From Ascaris suum (taxonomy: Eukaryota > Nematoda > Chromadorea > Rhabditida > Ascarididae), in assembly GCA_013433145.1 (NCBI GenBank), contig CM024174.1, positions 12,777,484-12,841,483 on the forward strand: DNA of 64,000 nt, in the 5' to 3' direction. The first letter of the stretch is position 1. Each line of letters begins with the position of its first letter. This document shows, one piece after another, positions 1-10,700 of the stretch. A program made the position numbers and the translations under genes. A model generated the notes under the pieces. The model did not search any database. It was not told the DNA's origin and saw nothing but the letters and a program-made list of their open reading frames with translations.

Positions 1-153
1 GTGCTCATATTGTGCTTTCTTACAGTCACACTTTAAACTTAATTTCGATTAGATATTTGGTCTTTACAGAAATAACATAATCGAGATCTTTCCTCATTAA
101 ACGCGTAATAAGAGTCGTGTCGTATTACTTAACAAGAGGTGGATTTCTTTCAG

Positions 154-234
154 CTTGATGACATCACAAATTTTCTCCAAAATAACTGTGCTGTACCCAA
201 CGACTGGCTTCGTCTGGAATTGCTTTTGGATGAG
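154..234 (+). CDS. BACK-like exon (set A, middle part)
   Basis: An 81-nt phase-0 exon lies between a TTCTTTCAG acceptor and a GAG/GTACTT donor. It encodes 27 residues beginning LDDITNFLQNN and ending LELLLDE. The spacing of Leu/Ile followed by a V-P-x-x motif resembles the middle of a BACK domain (pattern L-x-x-I/L-L-x-x-L-x-V-x-x-E). BACK domains link BTB and Kelch modules in Cullin-3 adaptor proteins. Its BTB part, if any, is upstream of the window. It is short and diverged, so the family call rests partly on the neighbouring BACK and Kelch exons. Confidence 0.4.
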
Positions 235-468
235 GTACTTCGCACAGTTGTTGGTTTTCACGATTTCTCAAGTTGGGTTGTAATGTAGCTGAAACGTTTC
301 GAGGAGTCTTCTGCTTTTGAGCAGATAAGATTTAGAACAGTTCATTGAATAGATATGATGGAAGGCAACAAGAAATTGACGCGGAGAAAATATGGATATT
401 GCAGAAAAATTGCGATTCCTCGGGTAGCCTTTATGAGAAAGAGTTCTATGGTCATGTGGCTAAAATAG

Positions 469-595
469 TGAAACAAGTAAGGAACATTTCAATGACTTGC
501 ATCGATGCCTTCACGAGTCATTAAAATATGATCGAGTGTCTCACATCAAGCTGTTCATCTTTCTTCCGCTGATTGACCCAAGCGATGGACAGCGG
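469..595 (+). CDS. BACK-like exon (set A, later part)
   Basis: This is an open + strand frame with the segment RCLHESLKYDRVSHIKLF followed by LPLIDPSDG. It fits the W/L-x-x-D-x-x-x-R-x-x-x-L-x-x-L-x-LPLL pattern of the second half of BACK domains. The acceptor (AAATAG) is weak and the donor (CGG/GTAGCC) is only plausible, so both ends are approximate. The frame stops at about 626. It could belong with the 154-234 exon, being the next BACK portion in the right order. Confidence 0.33.
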
Positions 596-977
596 GTAGC
601 CAGCGATCAAAATTTCACTTGTCGTTAACTCGACCAAGGCTCGGCTGATGGTCGGGATGAGAACATGTAACCAGGGCAGAATGTTGGCCAGCCTTGATAT
701 CAAATTGACTGGGCATAAAAATACCATTGCGGGCGAGCTTAAGAGGTTCCGTATTAAAAAACTTTGAAAGGATTTGTGATCGCAATTTCGAGCGTGTAAT
801 TGTTTGGCGTTATATAGTTCTTTGGCCTGCCTTCCTTGTTTCGTCAAACACTCGTCTAGAAAGTTGTCGTCAACGGAGACTAAGCACAACATGAGCAGCG
901 ATTCGAAAGAAAACTTGATAGGTAGATTTGAACCACCTCAGTTTGTGATCGCTTGCGTGTAAAACTGAATTCAACAG

Positions 978-1160
978 GCTGACAAATGGAAACTGAAGGC
1001 GATCGAAGACGCCGTACTCACGAGATTTGCTTACGACGTCACGCAAGAGAACTGCATAGCCGTATGGAAATCCTGCAAAGATCACTCGTCCATTCACACT
1101 AATAAGGTTGTTTTGAGCATCGCTAATCATTCTTCACCTGATCAATTTTTCAATGAAACT
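978..1160 (+). CDS. BTB/BACK junction-like exon (set B, first part)
   Basis: After a TCAACAG acceptor the frame reads ADKWKLKAIEDAVLTRF, then VTQENCIAVWKSCKDHS and VVLSIANHSSPDQFF. This follows the usual order at the end of BTB and start of BACK: helix, F-x-x-x-L/V-x-x-E-N-C, an alpha-helix, then I-x-x-H/N-x-x-x-x-x-F. The frame is open to a stop at 1161. A possible donor lies at AAG/GTTGTT (ends 1106), but the BACK pattern continues past it, so the 3' end is uncertain. The opposite strand has a longer ATG frame here that shows no family pattern. Confidence 0.45.
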
Positions 1161-1405
1161 TAGAGTTTCGGAAACACTGAACGGTAGCTGGTCTAGCTGG
1201 CACACGACAGGACCAAGAGATAAATAACTGATATCATTAGTCCTCTTCCTTTCCCCTCGGCACCACAGTACGTGCAAAGATCGACTTGCACAACCTGCGT
1301 TATAGAGATCCTTCCCCTAGCATCCTCTATCGCTCGCGGTTGAGAGAGCCTTTTGTTGAACAAAGCAATCTTTGTGGAATGTTCTTCTAAGCAGATTTAT
1401 TAAAG

Positions 1406-1534
1406 GTGTTCCACTACTTACTATATGTGTTAAATGAAGCGATCAAGCATAAACGGAACCTGGATTTCTATCAAATTAAAGTTGACGATCTTATGGAGAT
1501 ACTTACATCGGATTTTTTAAACGTTCGCAGCGAG
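1406..1534 (+). CDS. BACK domain exon (set B, middle part)
   Basis: A 129-nt phase-0 exon runs from TTATTAAAG to a GAG/GTGGGC donor. It encodes 43 residues including FYQIKVDDLMEILTSDFLN and then VRSE. This is the classic BACK core (F-x-Q/L-x-x-x-x-L-x-E-I-L-x-S-D-x-L-N-V-x-S-E) seen in BTB-BACK-Kelch adaptors. It lies downstream of the 978-1160 segment, as expected for one BACK domain split over exons. Confidence 0.55.
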
Positions 1535-1814
1535 GTGGGCTTGAATTTTCCAATTTCAACGCTAATTATCACACGACTTCAGAAGAATCCCCGTGTTGTA
1601 AATCTCGAATAGTTTTGTAGAATGGTAATGTTGGAGGGAGACAGTTTTATTGAGAGAAGGGTGCGCTGTTAAATACCGTGGGTTTTGGGAAGCTGCAACA
1701 TTCGCAGATAAACAACTGCATATTGTGCACTTTTTCACAGCAGCATATGTGCGCCGCACGTTTCATACAAACTTCAGCATCTTTTAATGTTACGCCTTCT
1801 TCCTTGTTATCAAG

Positions 1815-1900
1815 TTTCGGTTTCCTTAAACTTGCGAGAAAGCCCAAATTAGATAGAGAGAGAAATCTCTTACTTTTCTCAGTGCCATTTCATGCGTTAA
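1815..1900 (+). CDS. BACK-like segment (set B, late part)
   Basis: The + frame reads FGFLKLARKPKLDRERNLL then LFSVPF. This resembles the A-x-x-K/R-W-x-x-x-x-x-x-R-x-x-L-x-x-L-L-x-x-V-R/P-F part of BACK. The upstream acceptor (TTGTTATCAAG) is plausible, but its phase does not match the preceding set B exon. The two were either not spliced directly or one boundary is wrong. The 3' end is arbitrary because the frame stays open to 2085. Confidence 0.28.
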
Positions 1901-2205
1901 TTCAAGGCCTCATCGTTGTGAAATTTTGCCTCCTATGGAGAGGGCCACTGAAATTTGCTGGCGTTCCTATTCGTATTAACAGCCCACTCTGCGCTATTTT
2001 TGCTGCTCTAAATAATTCTCTGAGGATCTGCTGGGGAAGATGTGCCATAGCTTCCTTACTGTGTGTGTGCAGTCGACATGCGTAATCAATATTCGACTTT
2101 AATATGACGGCATTTTCCGTCGATCTGATGTTTGAGTAATGAAATTCACGTGGGAAACAGTGCATTTGTAGAGTCCTTCATTTTACTGCTTTCGATTTCG
2201 AGCAG

Positions 2206-2395
2206 GGAACCTGTGGAAGAGTTAAGCAAGAAACTTATGCTTCATCGATGTTTTCGCTTCTCTTTGCTATGGGAAGTAAATGATGGGGATGACCTTGTCG
2301 CAACGGCGGAACAAATTATATACAAGCATTTCAAATTCACGAATCGGCCCAAAGTTGACCGATCCCTGTTTGAAGGCGATACGAAGACAGTCCAG
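2206..2395 (+). CDS. BACK-like exon (set C, first part)
   Basis: After a TTTCGAGCAG acceptor the frame encodes EPVEELSKKLMLHRCFRFS, then LVATAEQIIYKHFKFTNRP. The F/L-x-x-L-x-x-C-x-x-x-x-x-x spacing and the A-x-x-x-I-x-x-H-F helix are typical of the start of BACK. The frame stops at 2399 and the donor is not clear. No BTB domain was found just upstream. The middle BACK portion expected before the next exon (2473) was also not found, so set C may be partly degenerate. Confidence 0.4.
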
Positions 2396-2472
2396 CAGTA
2401 AATCGAGCAAGTGTAACCGCTAACATATTCATATGAAGAAGCCCTCCAAATGGAAACGATACGTGTTTTTAG

Positions 2473-2586
2473 GTTGAGGTTTGGCACATGATCAAAACTT
2501 GGATTTTAGCTGGACGCAAAGTGCGCCAAAAATATGTACGAAATTTGCTACAAGCCGTTAGATTTGTGCATTTAAACTATAAAGAG
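2473..2586 (+). CDS. BACK domain exon (set C, late part)
   Basis: A clean 114-nt phase-0 exon runs from GTTTTTAG to GAG/GTTGGC and encodes 38 residues. It contains VEVWHMIKTWILAGRK then YVRNLLQAVRFVHLNYKE. This matches the BACK signature E-x-x-V-x-x-A/I-x-x-x-W-x-x-x-x-x-x-R-x-x-x-L-L-x-A/H-V-R-F. It is the best-preserved BACK piece here. It is the nearest one to the kelch exons and probably belongs to the same transcript. Confidence 0.6.
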
Positions 2587-3236
2587 GTTGGCACCAATAT
2601 TTTTCTTCCGCGATAACTGCTATGGATTTATTCCTTTAGTCTTTTGGAGGTATTTGTTGTGACAGCTACAGTTGACCAAGAGCTAAGAATTTAGCGACAG
2701 TTCATTTCCGGATTATACAAAATAATCCCTCATTTTAGATAAAAAAACGCTTTCTTAGAAGGAATTTAGTTGCAGATAAATTGCTTTGCTTCATATTCCT
2801 GTTTTCTATGTGAATCTCGTTCAAGATCAAGTTTTTTTAAAAGATATCTGCAAGTTTCGTTTCGTCTGATTTTCTTTCTTTAAACGATTGGTTCCTGCAG
2901 CTAATTTTCTTTCAGAAGAAGCATTCATAAACAGCTTGTACGTTCAACTGCACTACTCGTTCACTTCTTCAGAGTCCATCTGATGAACCTAAAAAACATC
3001 CAACTTATGTCTTCATTTACCAACCACCATCTTTCGTAGCTATTTCACGGATAAGCGGTTCCTGCTCCCCCTTCTGCCCATCTGCATATCTATCTTATAG
3101 CCCTTTGCATATGCATAAGTTTTGCAGCTGGTAGTTGTTACGGCTAATATTCTGAAAATTTAGAGCAATTGAGAGCTAACGCTTAAGTTCCGAACAGAAA
3201 CGCTTAAGCCATCTTATCGTGATGAGGATTTTGCAG

Positions 3237-3482
3237 TGCCGCGCAATAGTGAACGATGAGTTAGTGAAAAGAGAAATAAGCGACGAGCATCAAATCGTTT
3301 TTGAGATTTGCACTAAGCGAAGGATACCTCGGGATATCATTATTGCATGCTTTGGATGGCACGGAAAACAACCATCGTCAGCCATCGAGGCATTCGATGT
3401 GTTTACATACACTTGGCGAGAGAGTGCCTGCATGGAGATCGGACACAAGGTCGCCTATCATGCTTGCGTTGTTATTGGCACG
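3237..3482 (+). CDS. Kelch blade 1 exon
   Basis: A 246-nt phase-0 exon follows GATTTTGCAG. It starts CRAIVNDELV, like the Cys-Arg segment that ends BACK domains. It then reads RRIPRDIIIACFGWHGKQP, with an F-G-W variant in place of the G-G pair, followed by AIEAFDVFTYTWRESACM and HACVVIG. The order of hydrophobic strand, G-x, Ø-E-x-F/Y-D and W marks a kelch repeat. Kelch propellers in BTB-BACK proteins usually bind substrates for Cullin-3 ubiquitin ligases. The donor at CACG/GTTCGT is not a strong consensus, and an earlier GT at 3450 is an alternative. Confidence 0.68.
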
Positions 3483-4336
3483 GTTCGTCCATTATGTTTC
3501 TAAAATACTGGAAAGCATTACTCATGAGTTTTCAAATTCGGTTGAATACAACTACCATCTCCGCAGTCAATTGCAGCTCTCAAAGTAGCTTTGTAAGAAG
3601 TTGCACATCTCTTGAAAGCCTACCAGTTTGAGCGGCTGTGGTTTGAGCGATCCCTAATTTGCATCGCTCAAAGAAATTTGAGGGAATAGAGCCGCATCAT
3701 ATGTTTCGCGCTGAGGCTATTGGTTAGTGGTACTTGAGACCGCCATCTGCAGTTCCGGTTCGACTTTTTATCAATATGAACTCATTAGCTATTCAACAGA
3801 AGGTATCAATATCAACTTTGGGATAAATCCTTCTTGCGCATAGTGAACTTTACGGCAGCCATTTGTAAAGACGCACAGGATCTCCAGAATTAATAATTTC
3901 CAATAGGAAATGATACCTATGTTTACGTTGTTGGATAATTTCAGCAGCTTGTATTATCGTTTCACTTGCGTGCGAATGGGTTTGAGAGTGTCGCGAAATT
4001 CTGATGTTTAGCAAAAGTGAACCGATAAATCTTTCTCCATCGTCTACCGAGTAGGGATGGCAGCGAGAGATCTTGGTCGTTGAACAAATGTTTTATGTAA
4101 AGCTTTAGCACAACAAATGATACCATGCTGAAAAGAGAAGTTTAATCTCCCTTTGGAACGCCATTCCATGGTCTGCGCTTATTCCATCTATTTTACGCTT
4201 ATAACGTGTTGCTATCAACATGGTTATGCTTACGGCATATCATGGTGTTTGGCACTCGCAAAACGCTGTTCGATCATATTTTTCCTTCTGCCGCATACAA
4301 TCGTTCAGTTGTTATAATTTTCCCTAATCTCAAAAG

Positions 4337-4488
4337 TCAACCGTTGACGTAACGTGCTGCAATGTGTGCCGTATTGAAGAAAATGTACATCGCCGGGGGT
4401 ATGACGGAGACACATTTTTCAACGATTTCCATTGCTATGATGCTGAGCGGATGAAATGGTTGGAGATGGCACCGATGCATAATGCGAG
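4337..4488 (+). CDS. Kelch blade 2 exon, frame-disrupted core
   Basis: One + frame gives AAMCAVLKKMYIAGG, a textbook kelch strand. The continuation YDGDTFFNDFHCYD plus MKWLEMAPMHNA is in another frame. They meet in a run of five G (about 4395-4399) where six would keep the frame. A second frame is open from an AAAAG acceptor at 4336 to the donor, but it replaces the GG strand with unrelated residues. The exon ends in phase 2 (AG/GTTTG) and joins the next exon's leading G to make Arg. This is either an early pseudogenising change, a compensated pair of indels, or a homopolymer sequencing error. Confidence 0.68.
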
Positions 4489-5183
4489 GTTTGAACTGCG
4501 TTTTCATTTCAGCTTGTCAATTTAGGGGGACCTTGAGCCGGACGAATATTTACTAATAGGACTAACAGTAGAAGCACACTGAATACCGTTACGTGTAATT
4601 TCTCCGTCACCCAACCAAGCAGGATTCTAGATTACCTCCTTCCTATATCAAATTGCATAGAGCTTAACTCATGTTAAGACATTGATCGCTGCTTTCATTG
4701 CGTTGAAAAATTCGAAAATAATGACAGAGAGAGCTGCAAAAGGAATTTCTGAAATCAAGAAAGGGATATTTCGCCGAAATCTTGCCCATGCCTTCATCAG
4801 GGGCGGCAATAGAAGCTTCGAGGAGCAAAAATTGAGATGGTCAATAAGGACGTCGAAATTCTGCGAAGAGCCGACCACAGTCGGCGATAAGCATAACGTA
4901 CCTTTAGATTTCTCCGCTACCTCCACGGCGTCGCAGTTGCAGTCACATCTTTATTCGCCAAACGTCTTAGGCTTGCTCAACTCAGATCCTCGAAAGAAAA
5001 GAATTTCTAGGCGTATCGACTGCTTCACTGATTTGAAATGCATGAACTTAGCCGGTGTGCTGCAAAACAAAGAGCACAAGTGGAAGGAAGCATGGTAGAA
5101 TGCTAGATGGCGAGATACTTAAGGTTGTTGATGTGAGTCGAATCATAAAAGGCATAAAACACCAAACGAACAAATTTTTGAAG

Positions 5184-5306
5184 GTGCTATGTTGCTGGCT
5201 GCGAACTAAATGGCAAAGTGTTCGTTTGTGGTGGATCGAATGGTCACGAGAGATTAAAGTCGGCTGAAATATATGATGCTGAAAAGAATCAGTGGACACA
5301 GCTGAG
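5184..5306 (+). CDS. Kelch blade 3 exon
   Basis: A 123-nt exon runs from TTTTTGAAG to CTGAG/GTAGGA. It encodes CYVAGCELNGKVFVCGGSNG then RLKSAEIYDAEKNQWTQL. It has every kelch landmark: the GG pair, Ø-E-x-Y-D, and W six residues later. The leading G completes the Arg codon left by blade 2, and the trailing AG is completed by blade 4, so the phase is consistent on both sides. The 695-nt intron before it contains a 138-codon + strand ORF (4682-5098) that shows no family pattern. Confidence 0.9.
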
Positions 5307-6657
5307 GTAGGATGATTTTTTGAGTCAAGCAGACACTCTATAGCTGATTACTTATCGCATCTAGAACAATCCATCTGTGCCGCTATCCCCTTCTGTTTGC
5401 ATTCCACTCTCCTACCGACTACAATGATGGCAAATACGCCTCTGCCAAGGGGTCTTCCATATCAGCGTCCTGCGCGCTTACTATTTCTACGTTGCAAATT
5501 CATGTGATTTGTTGTGCATATCGCTAAACGTCACTTTAAGCCTCCCCTTCATAGATGATTGCAAATGTAAACAGAAATGGCACAGCCATGCAAACTGCAA
5601 TAGCAGCTGTCCCCCTTTAGTTGAAACCCATTTCACTGGGTTGCTGATTTAACGGACTGAAAATAGCGTGAGCTTTCAGTGTATATCGAATGCCGATTAA
5701 ATATTGGTAATGTGGCCGGAGATCGTTTTGGTTTAGTCAAAAGTGCTCTTAATTTCGTCGAAAATGAATGAACGTGGAAAAAAATGGGTGCAGAATGTGA
5801 TTTCTCAGATGAAATTGTTTTTCCTAGAGTAAATTAATTTTTTTTATCGAGGGGAATATTGCTGGTGTCAGTGCAAGTTTTCATTTATGCGAAGCGAAGA
5901 AGTGGCTAACACTGAGCTTGGTAGAGTCATAATCGGTTATGGTGTTCCAAAACGAACTGATGCTAAATATTTTACTGCAAACCGCATCAGTATAGAGTAT
6001 AGACCAAACGTAGATTGTACGCATGCGTATATTACCAAAATATGTAACTTCCCTTAGAGGTACCTATGTTACCGCCCGCCCATTCTGTTGAACTCGCGAA
6101 AGCCACAAGTTGTTAAATCCATTGAAGAATCCCAAATTTTCTCCACCCAAGAGAAAAATAGGCAATCGCTATTTGTATAAGAGAAATGATTCACCGAGTT
6201 TCCGTCACAATTTTGATGATAAGCTGACTCAAAAGGTGAATGAAAACTTACTCTTTGCACTGAGTCATTCTTTGCGAGGAAAACATTTACAGTCTCTGCG
6301 GAAACCGTTCATTTCGCAAAGAAATGCCAAGAGTATCTTCTTTCCCTGCGAAAAATGTCACTGAAAGTTGCTTGGTCCAGTGTCATGAAACCTTGCGTGC
6401 ACCGCTAGGTTAATCAGTTTTTTACTGCCCTTTTTAAGTGACGCTTCTCGCCAGAAAGTTTTCGCAATAAAGGACAAATTTTTGACAAAGTGCTCTTCCA
6501 ACAACAAGATTGCCCCTGATACTCTAATACCTCCAGTCACACTAAAATCGTATTCGACATTATTTATGTTGCTTTTGAAATAAAACACGGTTGTACTTAG
6601 AAATTGCGCCAAAGTGGCAACATGTGTGCAAGAGCCATAAAGGCATTCCAAATTAAG

Positions 6658-6821
6658 GGATATGCATTTTGCGAGGTCTGATGCGGCGGCATGCACGATG
6701 AATGGTCGTGTCTATGTTGTTGGTGGATTCAGTGGAGAGTTCGTTCTCCAAAGCGTTGAAATGTACATACCAGACAGTGATTTGTGGATTGAGATCGCCA
6801 CAATGAATACGCCCAGATCAG
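6658..6821 (+). CDS. Kelch blade 4 exon
   Basis: A 164-nt exon runs from AATTAAG to TCAG/GTAACC. It encodes DMHFARSDAAACTMNGRV then YVVGGFSGEFVLQSVEMY and LWIEIATMNTPRS. It is a near-consensus kelch repeat, including the R-x-x-x-A-x strand before G-x-Ø-Y-Ø-Ø-G-G and the Ø-E-x-Y then W spacing. Phase is 1 at the end and is completed to Gly by the next exon. Confidence 0.92.
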
Positions 6822-7594
6822 GTAACCCTCTTTAGTGTTTGTTCACTATCACCCATGTGTTGTATGCTTTATGTATGCTTATAAGGCATAAAAATACTCG
6901 CGATTCTTCAAAACGTGAAATGAAATGTTGCCGACGATATATAAACTCTTTCCTACGCGCTCATCTGCGATCTGCATAGGTACGCGCCCTTCAATGTCGA
7001 GCATTTTGGTAGGCCAAGAGGCATCTGTTCTACTGGACTGCCATCTTGTGCTGACTGTCACAAACGCACGCGTATGATTATCCCACCGCGCATCATAGCG
7101 CTAACTGCAACTCAAAAGCGTATTGATGGCGAGAGCCTGGAGCTGTACAGGAGTTGTACAGAACCCTGTCCTAGGAGGTCCCACTGACAGTGCATTTGCA
7201 GCACTTTGTCCTTCAATGGGATTCATTGAACGGGATTGAATTTCATTGATCACAGTTTCATGGCCTGCGCTCATGAGCACACAGAGTTCGCTCTTTCGCG
7301 GCTCTTTCATCCTCAGCAGGTCAAGAAATTGGCGCTGTAACTCTGTACACTTTTCGAAACAAGCCACGGATAAAAGTAGGCATGGTTCATTCATTGAAAT
7401 GGGAAAGCTGGAAAGGTTCTAGGAACTTCCACATACTTCTTCTTGTGTGGATAGCGGAATACTGTTTCCATCCCATCAGTGACGTGAAGCTGCTAAAATA
7501 CAACTTTTATCATATTTTCGGAAAGTAATGCTGTTTTGCTTTTACTGGAAATCTTCAGTTCACTGCGCAGCGATAAGCGGAATGTTGCTTTAAG

Positions 7595-7730
7595 GACTAG
7601 CGTGCGTTGTCGACGGAGACAGTATTGTAATAGCAGGAGGTTTTGATGGTTCTGCGCGTCTTTCGAGTGTCGAGCGACTCAGAAGCTGTTCATCGTATAC
7701 AATGATTCTCCCATCGATGCCGTCGGCAAG
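7595..7730 (+). CDS. Kelch blade 5 exon
   Basis: A 136-nt exon runs from TTGCTTTAAG to GCAAG/GTTAGT. It encodes LACVVDGDSIVIAGGFDG then ARLSSVERLRSC and MILPSMPSA. The GGFDG core and Ø-x-S-V-E are clear. The usual Tyr-Asp and Trp of the outer strands are replaced by Leu-Arg and Tyr/Met. It joins in phase to blade 4 and leaves AG, which blade 6 completes to Arg after a 4.4-kb intron. Confidence 0.87.
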
Positions 7731-10700
7731 GTTAGTGCTAGAAACGATTGAAATGCTATGGAAAACGAACGACAAAGAGTAGCACAATTGCAGCGAAGCT
7801 GAACACAGTGGCTGCGAACAGCGAACCGAGCTGTGGTCATCCCCGGGCAAGGGTAGGCAGTAACCTGCACTGTATGTGATGCATTGTCAACAATGCAGTA
7901 GTGCGTCAAAGAAAGGCCCAGTCTTCCAGTGAAAACATGAAATTTTTTCACTACCATTCGCCTTAGAACGCCAAATCATGCCAACATGCGAACTTTCAGC
8001 TCAGTCGGTCTACCGAACATACTTTTTTGAATGTGCCCAGCTTTTGAAGATGTGAAATTCTAAATGGAACAGTAGAAAAAAATACATAAAGATGTCATGA
8101 ACAATTCAAAAAGAAGTGATGCACTGAATTCATGAGCAAAAGCGGATACTGCTGGTAAGATGATTTTATTTGGACTAAGCGCGAGCCGTTTCTTATACGG
8201 CAAACGTCACCATCGGTGAACGCAGTCCCTTTAGACATAAAATTGTTTACAGAAGTTAGTTCCACCTGAGTGATCTCGTTCACTGCGGACATATTCATTG
8301 GCAGGGAGGTAACAACGAAAGTTGGCAAGACGGCGGAAGAGGTAACAAGCAGGGAGCAGATTAACTGCAGGTCCGATGATATGCGCTTTCCGCACTTCCT
8401 TCTATCGCACCGTTAGGCAGCGTGAATGTTCAAAATGTTAGGAGGTTACTGATGACACATTCGTTTCCCTAATCCGCTCCGTGGGTGAACGAACACTCAA
8501 CTCCAACTCCAACTCAACCCTATGAACGAAAGCAATTATCGCCTTTATTAAAAAAGAGCAAATCAAAAGGATCAAGCTAGAAATTTCATAAACATACTAG
8601 CTCTTTTCCTGGTTAATGCGCAGCCTTGATTGTTGCTCTTACCCACGAAGGAAGAAATTGAGTGAATATGGCAGTTTCGAAATAACTCAGTGAAAGGAAG
8701 TAAAAAATGGACGTCCGACTTGTTTGCCATGGCTTGTAGATACAAATTCAGTGCGAATCACTCGCTTTAACGGTGCGGGTAGTCTTAATCAGGGACGCGT
8801 GCGTTTAAGAGCACATGAGTTCTTAATGGTATCAGTGACTGGTAGGGACGCCGCTTTGTTCTTCGTTAGTCAGGACGTCGTGACAGTATTATAAAGAGGT
8901 AGTATTCGAAGGCCGATGCTAGACATATTTCAGAAAGCATCGAAGGCCCTATCAAACTCAGTCAAAACTTGAGCGAAAACAGAAATTTCTGTAGCAATTA
9001 TATTCCTTGGTTTAGCACGTTTGCGACATTTCGACTTTGCTTTTATGCGCCTTTTTAAAATGTTAAAGGCACATTGCGAGACTTTATATACATCATATTC
9101 ATGTGTTACGCTTAGAAAGAGTCTGCGTCATACATCGAAGAAACCTAGAAGGCTTTTTATTTTACTTCAACTTGAATCACTTAGCTCACTATACAAAGAA
9201 TGGTTGTTACAGCGGCTGCAGTGCTGCTCCCAAAGAGTCGTTATAAACTGTTACATTTGCGCTGCGAACAGTTTGCTTCTTCCGGTAGATTCGTCCTCTA
9301 ATGTTGGTTTGAAAAAAAAGACCCACCTGAATTAGGCTTAGCTTGCGGCTGTCTGTGCGCTATGTGCGATTCAGAAGAGAAGCGAAACACGAGCTTAGAT
9401 GATGCTGCACGTTAAATATATGAATTTGACGTTAGACGATAATGGGAAATCAGTTTAGAAAATTTTCTTCTTTTGTCTCAGTTTATGACTGATTCTGATA
9501 GAACCTTTGATGCTCTTTGATGTGTGCTTGGCCTCGATTCTAAAATCTCATTTTGTTATGCACTTCTAGGTCGAGATGTATCGCCGACATTGAGAATTCG
9601 ATGTTATAGAAAAGTTTCTGTTCTTATCTTAGCTTGCGGTTTGTTCTCTTAGAGCTTTCAGTCTCTTAAGTCTGCCTAGCATTGACTCTCAGACCTCACC
9701 TTGCAAGGATATATTATTAGAATTATTGAGAAATTTTTGAAATTGAACGACTGCGGTGGCGTCTTTCCTCAAACACGTCCCCCTTTCGCTTGTCTCCCTT
9801 CTGCATGTCTATTCCACCTGACCTGTTTAACCTCTGAAATTCGACTGTAGCAATTTTCGAGAAGACAACTATTGCAGCACACTTCTTTTGCGGCACAGTG
9901 GAATATCCTCGCTTTTTCCTAAAATATATAATGAGGAGAACGTGGTATGTGATGTAACTTATACAGGGAGTACGCATAGCACAATGGCCATGGAAGATCT
10001 ATAGCATGGATTTGTAAAAAGCACCAGTAACTAAGCAATACAATATAGCTGTTCTCAAGAAACAAATTTCCCCTTCGAAAGAACGGCACTAAGTTGCGAT
10101 TTGGCGTGAGCGCATAAATATTAAGAACAACGGCATAAGGAATCTTCAAATACCGCAGCAATAATATGCACTTTTGCAAGCTAAGTGCTCTTCTGGTAGG
10201 GACTCCCATACAACTTCCGAATGCGACGCTGTTGAATTAGTGCGTCCCGTTTCAACTCATTCAGAATACTATGGAAAACAGTGGCGTTAGCTGCGAAATA
10301 ATAACCCTCTCCCCCACTTCATTCTAAGAGTGGGCATTTCTCTGCCTCCCTCCCTCACCATTCCCACAACACGGACCAGCAAACGATGGGACAGTTTTCC
10401 TCCCGTGGATGCTCAAATCACACAGCCCCTCCCTCAAGCACTTTTCAAGCACCCTTACCTACTTTCTCAGTTTGTTGCTCAATCCTTCATAAGCTGCACT
10501 TTGGGACAACTTCACAACGCATATACATATACCGCTTTTCTTGCAAATTGTATACTTCACTGAGGTTCATATTTATATAGGAAAAGGGCTATATGTTGTT
10601 TATGCCCATGCTACGAGTACGTAAACATGCTATGTGTCGGTCGCAATCTGTATCCATTTCATAGCTGCACTGTATACAAGTAAGTTGCGGTTTCACGAGG

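Noticed and set aside
521..1130. Minus-strand ORFs of 123 and 86 codons
   Set aside because: They overlap + strand BACK-like pieces with splice sites. A faint G-R-V-x-x-A-G-F pattern on the minus strand was not enough for a kelch call.
4682..5098. 138-codon + ORF between kelch blades 2 and 3
   Set aside because: It lies within an intron defined by phase-matched splice sites, has no domain, and its length is near what chance allows.
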